From: Brevibacterium renqingii
GTDB lineage: Bacteria > Actinomycetota > Actinomycetes > Actinomycetales > Brevibacteriaceae
Direction of reading: 5' to 3'
Length of the DNA: 64,000 nt
Assembly: GCF_017808105.1 (NCBI RefSeq)
Contig: NZ_JADBHF010000001.1
Location: 520,614 to 584,613, forward strand
The notes beneath the pieces were generated by a model. That model had not been told where the DNA came from and did no database searches. It saw nothing but the letters and a program-made list of their open reading frames with translations. The first letter of the stretch is position 1. The number at the start of each line of letters is the position of its first letter. Shown here in pieces: positions 8,252 through 16,325 of this stretch. The translations under genes were made by a program, and so were the position numbers.

Positions 8252-8387
8252 CCGTTCCTCGTTCTCGTTTCCCTCTTCTCCACCTTCGATACTACGACCC
8301 TCGGGCAGGTTGTGCCCTCGGGCCGCCGAGGGACTGTGTGATTGCAGACATTCGCCCGCGTGAGATTCAGAATCGCGGTCGGCTTGA

Positions 8388-8408
8388 TTATAGTTACCTA
8401 TGGGTAAC
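8388..8408 (-). promoter_or_regulatory. Promoter -10 and palindromic operator between TDT and ABC genes
   Basis: GTTACC-TATG-GGTAAC (8393-8408) is a perfect 6+4+6 palindrome. On the minus strand it ends in a consensus TATAAT (8393-8388), so the palindrome sits in the spacer and -10 region of the presumed TDT promoter. The rest of the 298-bp divergent gap (8252-8549) shows no gene. Confidence 0.5.
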
Positions 8409-8549
8409 TTGACCCGAATCGGGGTATGCCGCAACGAGCGCGCCGCAGTGGCGTAGTCTGCTCAGAAACGGGACGTGCGGATGCACCCCAATGCGATCGA
8501 CCGACGCAGACACAGACGACGCAGGCACAGACGATTGGGAGCCAGGGCA

Positions 8550-9398
8550 ATGGAGAGCACATCGGACACGCTCACCGAGGATGCCGAAACCAGCAGCGAT
8601 GCGGTCCATCTGCAGGGCTGGGGCATGTCAGGAAAGCAGGGAAGCGTCTTCTCGGGCATCGATCTCGACGTGCCGACCGGCGGCATCGCGATCATCCGCG
8701 GCCCCGCCGGCAGCGGCAAGACCTCGCTCCTGCTCTCCATCGCCGGGCGGATGCGCGTCTCCGCAGGGGAGGGCCGCCTCGGCGATCTGGATATCCGGAA
8801 GCAGGCCCGCGCCGCCCGCGAGCACGTCGCCGTCGGGCACGTCGAGGGGCTGACCGATCTGGAGAACGACTTCACGGTGGCCCAACACGTTGCCGAGCGG
8901 CAGATCATGTTGCAGCCCTGGTACAAGCCGTGGGTGTCGAAACCGTCGCTGCGCGAGGTCATCGGTCTCATCCGCGATACCTTCCGCTCGGCGACCGAGT
9001 TCATCGATGAGCTGCCCGAGGGGACCTTCTCGACCGAAGACGCCCGGGAAGCCGACTTCCTCATCGACGCGGACGGTGAGGTGTTCGTCTCCGAGCTGAG
9101 CGAGCTGCAGAAGTTCCTCCTCGAGTTCGGACTCGCGAGCCTCAGTCGGCCGCCGCTCATCGTCATCGACAATATCGACTACCTGCGTGAACGCTCCGAT
9201 CGCGCCCGGGCATGGGCCGGTCTGCTCATCTACCAGGAGCTGCGGAAAACGAGAGACCCGGACAATCCGCTCACGTTCATCGTCTCCTGCGAGGATTCCT
9301 CGGAATTCGACATCGCCCTGGAGGCTCTGCAGTCGGAGGTCTCGCCCACCGGGGTGAGCGAACTGCAGCTCAGCCCGCACCAGCCCCCACGCCACTGA
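8550..9398 (+). CDS. ABC-type ATPase with degenerate signature motif, partner of YhgE/Pip protein
   Basis: 282 aa. Walker A is clear (GPAGSGKTS, residues 51-59) after an ABC-like beta-sheet start (FSGIDLDVPTGGIAIIRG). The later motifs are unusual: the LSGGQ region reads SELSELQKF (about 181-189) and Walker B reads PPLIVIDNIDY (about 201-211), with Asn where the catalytic Glu usually is. There is also an inserted acidic stretch around 150-180. It may therefore hydrolyse slowly or act as a regulatory subunit. Start ATG 8550 with GGGAG upstream; the frame is open to 8475 without support. The next gene starts 51 bp downstream, so the two probably form one export system. Confidence 0.75.
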   Translation: MESTSDTLTEDAETSSDAVHLQGWGMSGKQGSVFSGIDLDVPTGGIAIIRGPAGSGKTSLLLSIAGRMRVSAGEGRLGDLDIRKQARAAREHVAVGHVEGLTDLENDFTVAQHVAERQIMLQPWYKPWVSKPSLREVIGLIRDTFRSATEFIDELPEGTFSTEDAREADFLIDADGEVFVSELSELQKFLLEFGLASLSRPPLIVIDNIDYLRERSDRARAWAGLLIYQELRKTRDPDNPLTFIVSCEDSSEFDIALEALQSEVSPTGVSELQLSPHQPPRH

Positions 9399-9449
9399 GG
9401 CCGCCGCACTCCGTGATCCCTTCACTTCGACCCCAAAGGTGATTCTTCG

Positions 9450-11627
9450 ATGTTCTCCCTGCCATGGCTCGAGCTCTCTCGCTTCAAACGGCACGCGATC
9501 ACCCGTCTGGCGATGATCGTCGTCGCCGTCATCCCCGCCATCTACGGTGGCCTCTACCTCGCCTCGAACTGGTCTCCGACCGACCACCTCGACAAGCTGC
9601 AGGCGGCAGTGGTCAACGAGGACACAGGGGCGAAGAAGCCGGACTCCGACGGCGAATCCCTGCACGCCGGCGATGAGCTCGTCGACGAGATCACGCCCAA
9701 GGGCGAGGGCGGCTTCGACTGGGAAGAGACCTCTCAGAAGGAGGCCGATGAGGGACTGGCCGAGGGCAAGTACTTCGCCGTCCTCGAGATCCCTTCGGAC
9801 TTCTCCGAGCAGCTGGTATCCACCGGTGGCGACGATCCGGAGCAGGCAGGGCTCCAGCTGCGCACCGACGACGCCCACAACTTCATCGTCGGCCAACTGG
9901 CCGGCACGGTGCTGACCGAGATCAAGTCGAGCCTGAACGAGACCACCACGGCCGAATACGTCTCGGAAGTCTATGTCGGGTTCAACGACATCCACTCCCA
10001 GACCGAGAAGGCCGCCGACGGAGCCTCGCAGCTCAACGACGGCTCCATCGAACTCCACGACGGCACCGGCGAACTCGTCGACGGCACGACCGAACTCGAC
10101 AAGGGCGTCGGCACTCTGCAGAAGGGCATCGGCGACCTCGACGACGGAGCCGGCGAACTCGTCAAGGGAAGCGGCGACCTGAAGACGGGCGCGGACACCC
10201 TGGCGAAGTCCACCACCGAGGCGAAGAACGGTTCGAAGGACCTCGCCGACGGGGCCGGCCAGGTCGCCGACGGCACCTCGCAGCTGCGCGACGTCGCCGA
10301 TGAGACCACCGGAAAGGCCGAGGATCTCAAACGGAAGGCCGACGACCTCGTCGACGGTGCCCGGCCCAAGCTCGAAAGGGCCGAAGGCGACTTCGACGAT
10401 GCCCGCACCACCGTGCGCGGGGACATGGACGACCGGATCAAGCAGCTCCAGGAGGACTACCCGGACGATCCGAACGTGCAGCGGCTCGCCGAGGACATGA
10501 ACGGACTCGGGGACGACCTCGACTCCGCTCATGAGCGCGCCTCCGATGCCAAGGACGAGGCCAAGAAGCTCGAGGACCCGGTGACGAAGGCCGTCGACGA
10601 CGTCATGGCGAAGATCAAGGCCGCCGACAAGAAGATCGGGCAGCTCGACGACGGTGCGCAGCAGGTCTCGACGGGAGCCGATGACCTGCACTCCGGCCTG
10701 GTCAAGCTCGATGCCGGAGCGGGCAAACTCGCCACAGGTGCCGGTGATCTCAATGACGGAGCCAAACAGCTCAAGGACGGCACCTCCCAGGCGAAGACTG
10801 GCGTCGGCGACCTCAAGGACGGCTCTTCGCAGCTCGTCGACGGGTCGAAGGAGCTCGACACCGGCGCCGGCAAGCTCGTCGATGGCTCCGGCGAGCTCTC
10901 CGACGGCCTCGAGGAGGGGCTCAAGCAGATTCCGACCTATGACAAGAACGACCGCGACCACCGCTCGGACGTCGTCGCCGTGCCGGTCGATGCCGATAAG
11001 GTCAAGGACAACGCGGTCGACGCCTATGGTGAGGGCCTGGCGGCCTTCTTCGTCTCCCTGGCGCTGTGGATCGGCGGAATGATCACCTACATGGTCATCA
11101 ACGCCATCCCGTATCGCGCTCTGGCGTCATCGGCGAAGTCCACGCGCATCGCCTGGGCCGGCTATGTGCCCGGTCTCCTCTTCGGCATCGCCCAGGTGGC
11201 CGTGCTCTACCTCGTTCTCACCTTCGCGCTCGACTTCTCGGCCGGCGCCTGGCTCTGGACCCTGCTGTTCTCCATCCTCGTCGCCGCGAGCTTCCACTCC
11301 GTGCATCAATTGTGCGTCGCGGCGCTCGGGGGAGTGGGCAGACTCATCGCCCTGGTGCTGCTGATGATCCAGATCGCCTCGGCCGGAGGGACCTATCCGG
11401 TCCAGACGGCACCGGGGATCTTCCAGATCATCTCACCGTTCCTGCCGATGACCCATGCGGTCAACGGACTGCGCACGCTCATCGCCGGCGGCGATATGTT
11501 CATCGCGGCGCAGTCGGCGGTGGTCCTGCTGTTGATGACGCTGATCTGCCTGGCCGCGACCGTCGTCGTCTGTTCCCGCAAGCGCATGGTCACACTCACT
11601 CAGCTCCACCCGAGCCTGAGTCTGTAG
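9450..11627 (+). CDS. YhgE/Pip-family membrane protein (ABC-2-like exporter or phage-infection-protein homologue)
   Basis: 725 aa. One helix near the N-terminus (residues 18-38, ending SNWSP), then an outside domain beginning with the family motif LQAAVVNEDTGA. Residues about 180-500 are a long run of short Gly/Asp-rich heptad-like units (LNDGSIEL, LVDGTTELDKG, LKDGTSQ and similar), predicted as elongated coiled coil. About six C-terminal helices form an ABC-2-type membrane domain. Family members include phage infection protein Pip and proteins linked to type VII secretion; the substrate is unknown. It follows the atypical ATPase gene, with a weak ribosome site (AAAGGTGA) before ATG 9450. Confidence 0.88.
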   Translation: MFSLPWLELSRFKRHAITRLAMIVVAVIPAIYGGLYLASNWSPTDHLDKLQAAVVNEDTGAKKPDSDGESLHAGDELVDEITPKGEGGFDWEETSQKEADEGLAEGKYFAVLEIPSDFSEQLVSTGGDDPEQAGLQLRTDDAHNFIVGQLAGTVLTEIKSSLNETTTAEYVSEVYVGFNDIHSQTEKAADGASQLNDGSIELHDGTGELVDGTTELDKGVGTLQKGIGDLDDGAGELVKGSGDLKTGADTLAKSTTEAKNGSKDLADGAGQVADGTSQLRDVADETTGKAEDLKRKADDLVDGARPKLERAEGDFDDARTTVRGDMDDRIKQLQEDYPDDPNVQRLAEDMNGLGDDLDSAHERASDAKDEAKKLEDPVTKAVDDVMAKIKAADKKIGQLDDGAQQVSTGADDLHSGLVKLDAGAGKLATGAGDLNDGAKQLKDGTSQAKTGVGDLKDGSSQLVDGSKELDTGAGKLVDGSGELSDGLEEGLKQIPTYDKNDRDHRSDVVAVPVDADKVKDNAVDAYGEGLAAFFVSLALWIGGMITYMVINAIPYRALASSAKSTRIAWAGYVPGLLFGIAQVAVLYLVLTFALDFSAGAWLWTLLFSILVAASFHSVHQLCVAALGGVGRLIALVLLMIQIASAGGTYPVQTAPGIFQIISPFLPMTHAVNGLRTLIAGGDMFIAAQSAVVLLLMTLICLAATVVVCSRKRMVTLTQLHPSLSL

Positions 11628-11688
11628 GCGGCCAGGGCGCGTCCGCCCGATGCGGGCTCGAGGCGTCGTCTCCTGCGGCGCTCTCTCC

Positions 11689-11751
11689 CGAGAACTGGTC
11701 ACGTTCGGATACCGGATCGCCGATTTCGTATCCGAACGCGACCAGCTCTCG
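11689..11751. repeat. Long inverted repeat at a convergent gene junction
   Basis: Arms 11689-11712 and 11728-11751 pair over 24 bp with two mismatches around a 15-nt loop; the core CTGGTCACGTTCGGATAC faces GTATCCGAACGCGACCAG. No T-run follows. It lies between the YhgE gene and the convergent lysE gene and could terminate both. Its core closely resembles the inverted repeat at 59825-59875. Confidence 0.8.
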
Positions 11752-11831
11752 CTGTGTTCAGTGCCGCGACAGACGACGGCGGTGGAGGGTCGAGAGCCCG
11801 GGGGACCTGCGAGCTGGACGAGCCAGCCGCC

Positions 11832-12431
11832 CTACCCGAGTGCCAGCCGGACGGCGAGGATGATGAGCACGATCGCGATGAGCACATCGAGGACCTGCCA
11901 CACCCGGGGCCGGGCCAGATAGCGGGAGAGCCCGCGGGCGCCGTAGCCGATGCCGAGGAACCAGGTGATCGAGCCGAGCATCGCGCCGATCGTGAACGGC
12001 CCGACGCCGCCGGGTCCCTGCTGGTTGGCGAGGTTTCCGAGCATTACGACGGTGTCGAGATAGACGCCGGGGTTGAGGAACGTCAGGGCCAGCGTGGTCA
12101 CGATCACCGACTTCAGGCTGCGCTGATGCGTGTCCGCCTCGAGCCCCGACGCCGTCCTGGCAGATCTCAGGCTGCTCCACGCGAACCACAGCAGATAGGC
12201 CACGCCCAGCCACCGCAGGACCTCCAGGGCCCACGGGGCGAGGAGGACGATCGCCCCGATTCCCACGGTTCCCGCGCCGATGAGCAGCACATCGGCGAGG
12301 ATGCAGATCCCGACGACGACGCCGAGGTGCTCGCGCCGGATCCCCTGCCGGAGGATGAGCGCGTTCTGCGGCCCGACGGCGATGATGAGCGACCAGCCGG
12401 TGAGCATTCCGGTGATGAGATGAGCGAGCAC
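11832..12431 (-). CDS. lysE: LysE-family amino-acid exporter (L-lysine/L-arginine type)
   Basis: 199 aa. Begins with the LysE signature GWSLIIAVGPQNALILRQGI and has about five to six helices, including RWLGVAYLLWFAW and a central ALTFLNPGVYLDT motif typical of the family. It exports basic amino acids when their internal level is high. The start is uncertain: GTG 12431 gives the usual N-terminus and lies 7 nt after a possible -10 (TACTCT), suggesting a leaderless message; ATG 12407 is an alternative. The open frame back to 12689 overlaps the divergent regulator and is not coding. Paired with the LysG-type regulator on the other strand. Confidence 0.9.
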   Translation of the reverse strand: MLAHLITGMLTGWSLIIAVGPQNALILRQGIRREHLGVVVGICILADVLLIGAGTVGIGAIVLLAPWALEVLRWLGVAYLLWFAWSSLRSARTASGLEADTHQRSLKSVIVTTLALTFLNPGVYLDTVVMLGNLANQQGPGGVGPFTIGAMLGSITWFLGIGYGARGLSRYLARPRVWQVLDVLIAIVLIILAVRLALG

Positions 12432-12479
12432 GGCTTCAAGAGTAAGGATCGCCGGGAGATAAGAAAAACAACAGAATAT

Positions 12480-12498
12480 GCAATTGATGCACAATTGC
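12480..12498. promoter_or_regulatory. LysR-type operator (LysG box)
   Basis: GCAATTG-atgca-CAATTGC is a perfect 7+5+7 palindrome whose core contains the T-N11-A arrangement of LysR boxes. It lies 3 bp upstream of the regulator start and 48 bp upstream of the lysE start, placed to repress the regulator and activate lysE. Confidence 0.75.
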
Positions 12499-12501
12499 TT
12501 C

Positions 12502-13401
12502 ATGAACATCGACCATGTCAAAGCGCTCGCCGCCGCTGTGGACGAAGGCACCGTCGAAGGTGCGGCCTTCGTCCTCGGCATCACCGCCTCGGCGGCCAGC
12601 CAGCGCATCCGCACACTCGAGACCCGCCTCGGGCAGGTGCTCATCCGGCGTACGAATCCGATCACCGTCACCGAGGCTGGGCAGGCCATTCTGCGCTATG
12701 CACGGCAGGTCGAGCTCCTCGAATCCGAAGCGCTCGACCGGCTGCACGGCATCGATGCCGATGCGCTCGGCGCGGATGAGGCCAGCGGCCGACGGCGCGA
12801 GCCCACAGTGCTGCGGATCGGCGTCAACGCCGATTCGATGGCGACGTGGTTCCGCCCCCTCTTCGCCGAGGCGGCCGGCTGGGACGACGTCGTCGTCCGC
12901 ATCGAAGTCGTCGATCAGGACAAGGCGCTGCCGCTGCTGGCCTCGGGGGAGGTGCTGGGCACGATCACATCGGCGGAGACAGGAGGATACGGGACGAAGG
13001 TCGATGAGCTCGGGACGATGCGGTATGTCGCCGTGGCAGAGCGGTCGCTGCTGGAAAGGCATGCCGCAGAGGGTGATCCTGACCTGACGCAGCTGCCGAT
13101 GGTGAATTTCGGACAGGACGACGACCTGCAGTTCGAGTTCCTCCGTCGCTGCGGCATCGCTGCGAGGCCGCCGATCTCGGTTGTGCCGGGTTCGGCGGAA
13201 TTCGCGGCTGCAGTCGCCGCCGGCCTCGGCTGGGGGATGATTCCGGTGATGCAGCTCGAGGCGCTCGATGCCGACCTCGTGGAGATCGGTGAGGACCCGC
13301 ACATCGACGTTCCGCTGTACTGGCATCATTGGACGCTCGCTTCGGACAAGCTCTCCCGCCTCACCGAGGCATTGCGGCGCGCGGCTGCCGCCATGTGCTG
13401 A
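12502..13401 (+). CDS. lysG: LysR-family regulator of lysE (LysG/ArgP type)
   Basis: 299 aa. N-terminal winged helix (ALAAAVDEGTVEGAAFVLGI then ASAASQRIRTLETRLGQVLI, residues 8-50), with the ArgP/LysG-style SAASQRI recognition helix. The rest is the periplasmic-binding-fold effector domain. LysG senses basic amino acids and switches on the exporter gene, here divergent by 70 bp. No Shine-Dalgarno is seen before ATG 12502, and CACAAT lies 6 nt upstream, so the mRNA may be leaderless. The palindrome at 12480-12498 overlaps that promoter, consistent with autorepression. Confidence 0.88.
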   Translation: MNIDHVKALAAAVDEGTVEGAAFVLGITASAASQRIRTLETRLGQVLIRRTNPITVTEAGQAILRYARQVELLESEALDRLHGIDADALGADEASGRRREPTVLRIGVNADSMATWFRPLFAEAAGWDDVVVRIEVVDQDKALPLLASGEVLGTITSAETGGYGTKVDELGTMRYVAVAERSLLERHAAEGDPDLTQLPMVNFGQDDDLQFEFLRRCGIAARPPISVVPGSAEFAAAVAAGLGWGMIPVMQLEALDADLVEIGEDPHIDVPLYWHHWTLASDKLSRLTEALRRAAAAMC

Positions 13402-13668
13402 GCCGAGGCCTGGGAGTGCGGTGCGCTCAGGTGGTCGAAACAGGCTGATTCTGCCTGCTTAGGTGGTCCAAATGGGATGAATTTTTCGCAAGAGATCCTG
13501 CCCATTTAGCCCACCCAAGGTGTCTGGGGTGCCGATTCGCCTGCCCAAGCGCCCACACTCCGGAAGATCAGGGGGCCCAGAAAGTCAGGGGTCCAGAAGG
13601 TCAGGGGGCGAGGATCCTGCCGATCGTCCACTTGGCCTGCTTATGGCAGGTGCGTCAGTGCCTCGGCC
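13402..13668. repeat. Repeat-rich intergenic region before recQ-like gene
   Basis: AGGTGGTC recurs at 13429 and 13461. Arms 13462-13476 (GGTGGTCCAAATGGG) and 13501-13515 (CCCATTTAGCCCACC) form a 15-bp stem with two mismatches. Three imperfect units of about 16 bp containing TCAGGGG follow at about 13567-13610, and CCTGC-TTATG-GCAGG is a small hairpin near 13636. No open frame or tRNA is seen. Confidence 0.6.
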
Positions 13669-13680
13669 TAGACTGGCCCC

Positions 13681-15810
13681 ATGACGGAAAGCGCCCCGAC
13701 ATCCCCGCCGGTCCCTGCCGCCCATGACGACTTCACCGCCGAGGCCCAACGGATCCTCACCGAGCTCACCGCGAATCCGGACGCGCAGTTCCGCGAGGGG
13801 CAGCTCGAGTCGATCCGCGACCTCGTGCAGTTCAAGAAGCGCGTCCTCGTCGTCCAGCGCACCGGATGGGGCAAGTCCGCGGTCTACTTCGTGGCCACGC
13901 GGATGCTGCGCTCGGCAGGAACCGGCCCGAGCCTCATCATCTCCCCGCTGCTGGCGCTCATGCGCGACCAGATCGCAGCGGCGCAGCGTGCCGGAGTCCG
14001 CGCCGCCAGCCTCAACTCATCGAACGTCACCGAATGGGACTCTGTGCTCGACGACCTCAGGGCCGGCAGCCTCGACGTCCTCCTCGTCTCCCCGGAGAGG
14101 CTGAACAATCCGCAGTTCCGTGATGAAGTGCTCCCGCAGCTGCTGTCCTTCCTCGGCCTCATCGTCGTCGACGAGGCCCACTGCATCTCCGACTGGGGGC
14201 ACGACTTCCGTCCGGACTATCGACGCATCGGTCGCATCCTGGCCGAGCTGCCCATGAACACCCCGGTGCTGGCCACCACCGCCACGGCCAATTCGCGGGT
14301 GGTCACCGATGTCGCCGAACAGCTCGGGGAACACACGACGGTCGTCCGCGGCGAACTCGCCCGCGACTCCCTGCGCCTCGGCGTCCTGTCCGACCTCGAC
14401 GCCAGTGCTCGCATCGCTTGGCTGGGCTCCCATCTCGCCGATTTCGCCGGATCCGGGATCATCTACACACTCACCGTCAGCGCCGCCGAGGACATCACCC
14501 GGATGCTGCGCGACCAGGGCTACGAGGTCCGCGCCTATACCGGTCGGACCGATGCCGAAGAGCGTGCAGAACTCGAGCAGCAGCTCAAGGACAACCGCCT
14601 CAAGGCGCTCGTGGCCACCTCGGCGCTGGGGATGGGCTTCGACAAGCCCGACCTCGGATTCGTCATCCACATCGGCGCACCGTCCTCGGCCGTGGCCTAC
14701 TACCAGCAGGTCGGCCGTGCCGGCCGCGCCACTGACTCGGCCGATGTGCTCCTGCTCCCCGGCCCCGAGGATGAGCAGATCTGGGAGTACTTCGCCACCG
14801 CCTCGATGCCGAACCAGAACGATGCGAACGCCGTGCTCGCCGCCCTGGCCGAGGCGGACGGCCCCCTTTCCGTGGCCCGCCTGGAGACCCTGGTCGGAAC
14901 CAAGCGCTCCCGGCTCAACCTGCTGCTCAAGACCCTCGAGGTCGAAGACGCCGTGTCCAAGGTGCGCGGCGGATACATCTCGACCGGTCAGGGATGGACA
15001 TACGATCGGGAGCGCTACGAGAAGGTGGCGGCTGTGCGGGCCGACGAGGCGCAGGCCATGCTCGACTACGAGGCGACCGAGCAGTGCCGGATGGAGTTCC
15101 TCATCCGGCAGCTCGACGACCCCGATCCGCGCCCCTGCGGCCGGTGCGACAACTGTGCAGGCGCGTGGTTCTCATCCGAGATCTCCGAGGAGCAGCGCCG
15201 GGCTGCGGTGGGGAACCTCCACAAGATCGGCCTGCCCATCGAACCGCGCAGCACCTGGCCGAGCGGACTGGCCAATATCGGCGTGCCGCTCAAGGGGCGC
15301 ATTCCGGCCGAAGAGCTCGCCGAGGAGGGGCGTGCGATCGCACGCCTGAGCGACCTCGGACAGGGGCAGACACTGCGGTCCTTCCTCGCCCCCGACGCTC
15401 CCGATGCCGAGGTTCCGGCACAGATCGGCAAGTGGTGCCTCGAGGTGCTCGGGCAATGGAATTGGGACACCCGCCCCGAGGTGGTCGTGTCGATCCCGAG
15501 CGCCCGTCGACCCGTGACCGTGCGGTCCCTGGCCGCGAACCTCGCATCGGCCGGTCGTCTCGTCGACGGCGGTGAGCTTCTGCAGGTCGGCGATCACGGC
15601 ACCCCGGACGTCAACAGCGCCTTCCGCGTCAAGGACCTCTTCGAAGCCTTCGTCGTACCGCCCGAGGTCGAGCAGGCAGTGTCCGGCAAGTCGGTGCTGC
15701 TGGTCGATGACGAGGTGGTGTCGCGGTGGACGATGACGATCTGCGCGCGCCTGCTGCGCCGGGCAGGAGCAGCTTCGGTGCTGCCGTTCGCACTGGCTCT
15801 TCGAGCTTGA
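13681..15810 (+). CDS. RecQ-type ATP-dependent DNA helicase with C-terminal phosphoribosyltransferase-like domain
   Basis: 709 aa. Unwinds DNA 3'-5' in recombination and repair. Walker A is VQRTGWGKSAVYF (about residues 59-71), the DEAH box is VVDEAHCISDWGHDFRPDY, and motifs V/VI read ATSALGMGFDKPDL and YYQQVGRAGRA. A zinc-binding module follows: EQCRMEFLIRQL then PCGRCDNC. The last 150 or so residues do not look like RQC/HRDC: GKSVLLVDDEVVSRWTMT matches the PRPP-binding motif of type I phosphoribosyltransferases (ComF-like). The ATG sits 6 nt after TAGACT, so the mRNA is probably leaderless. It converges on a small membrane-protein gene with only 14 bp between stops. Confidence 0.88.
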   Translation: MTESAPTSPPVPAAHDDFTAEAQRILTELTANPDAQFREGQLESIRDLVQFKKRVLVVQRTGWGKSAVYFVATRMLRSAGTGPSLIISPLLALMRDQIAAAQRAGVRAASLNSSNVTEWDSVLDDLRAGSLDVLLVSPERLNNPQFRDEVLPQLLSFLGLIVVDEAHCISDWGHDFRPDYRRIGRILAELPMNTPVLATTATANSRVVTDVAEQLGEHTTVVRGELARDSLRLGVLSDLDASARIAWLGSHLADFAGSGIIYTLTVSAAEDITRMLRDQGYEVRAYTGRTDAEERAELEQQLKDNRLKALVATSALGMGFDKPDLGFVIHIGAPSSAVAYYQQVGRAGRATDSADVLLLPGPEDEQIWEYFATASMPNQNDANAVLAALAEADGPLSVARLETLVGTKRSRLNLLLKTLEVEDAVSKVRGGYISTGQGWTYDRERYEKVAAVRADEAQAMLDYEATEQCRMEFLIRQLDDPDPRPCGRCDNCAGAWFSSEISEEQRRAAVGNLHKIGLPIEPRSTWPSGLANIGVPLKGRIPAEELAEEGRAIARLSDLGQGQTLRSFLAPDAPDAEVPAQIGKWCLEVLGQWNWDTRPEVVVSIPSARRPVTVRSLAANLASAGRLVDGGELLQVGDHGTPDVNSAFRVKDLFEAFVVPPEVEQAVSGKSVLLVDDEVVSRWTMTICARLLRRAGAASVLPFALALRA

Positions 15811-15824
15811 CGCAGACGGCGGAC

Positions 15825-16325
15825 TCAGCGGGCCAGGCGCAGGTCCCTGGCCAACCTCGGTGTTGACCGGCGCCCGACCTGCCGGGTCCAGGTCGACCAG
15901 GGGTAGGACAGGCGGACGTGGAAGTAGTTGATGTACTCGACGACGGCGAACAGCCAGACGAAGACGATGAGCACACTGCTCAGGCTCGACCCGGGCCAGG
16001 CGGCGACGATGCCGATTCCGCAGCCGAAGAGCACGATCGGATCGAGCACGCGCAGCCCCCGGAAGAGGCGGTCGGCACCGCGCGGAATCGTCTCCGGCAG
16101 GTGGTGCCGGGCGAGCAGCCAGTAAGTCCCGGCCTGGACGAGGACGAAGATCAGCGGTGACAGTGCGAACCACAAGGCGGCTTCGGCGCCGTCCGCGGCC
16201 ACGAATGCGAGGTTCGACGGCACAACGGCGAAGACGGCCGCGGCGACGAACTCCCCGAGCCCGAGGCTGAGCAGGCGCCGCCGCAGTGGCCGGAAGCGGT
16301 CGGCGGCAGCTTCGGCGTCCGTCAC
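15825..16325 (-). CDS. Small membrane protein, function unknown
   Basis: 166 aa, about four predicted membrane helices (for example FVAAAVFAVVPSNLAFVAA, LSPLIFVLVQAGTYWLLA, VLIVFVWLFAVVEYINYF), with Arg-rich ends. I do not recognise a named family. The start is the GTG at 16325, which overlaps the stop of the VOC gene as GTGA, so the two are almost certainly translationally coupled. The frame remains open upstream to 16709, but that part overlaps the VOC gene and has the Arg/His-rich composition of a shadow frame. Confidence 0.7.
   Translation of the reverse strand: MTDAEAAADRFRPLRRRLLSLGLGEFVAAAVFAVVPSNLAFVAADGAEAALWFALSPLIFVLVQAGTYWLLARHHLPETIPRGADRLFRGLRVLDPIVLFGCGIGIVAAWPGSSLSSVLIVFVWLFAVVEYINYFHVRLSYPWSTWTRQVGRRSTPRLARDLRLAR

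Noticed and set aside
8628..10961. 777-codon open frame antisense to the ABC ATPase and YhgE genes
   Set aside because: Its regular LVGA-like repeats mirror the LDDGA repeats of the YhgE coding strand; it does not stand alone.
12432..12689. N-terminal extension of LysE by 86 residues
   Set aside because: It overlaps the divergent lysG gene and its operator, and LysE proteins begin at the first helix.
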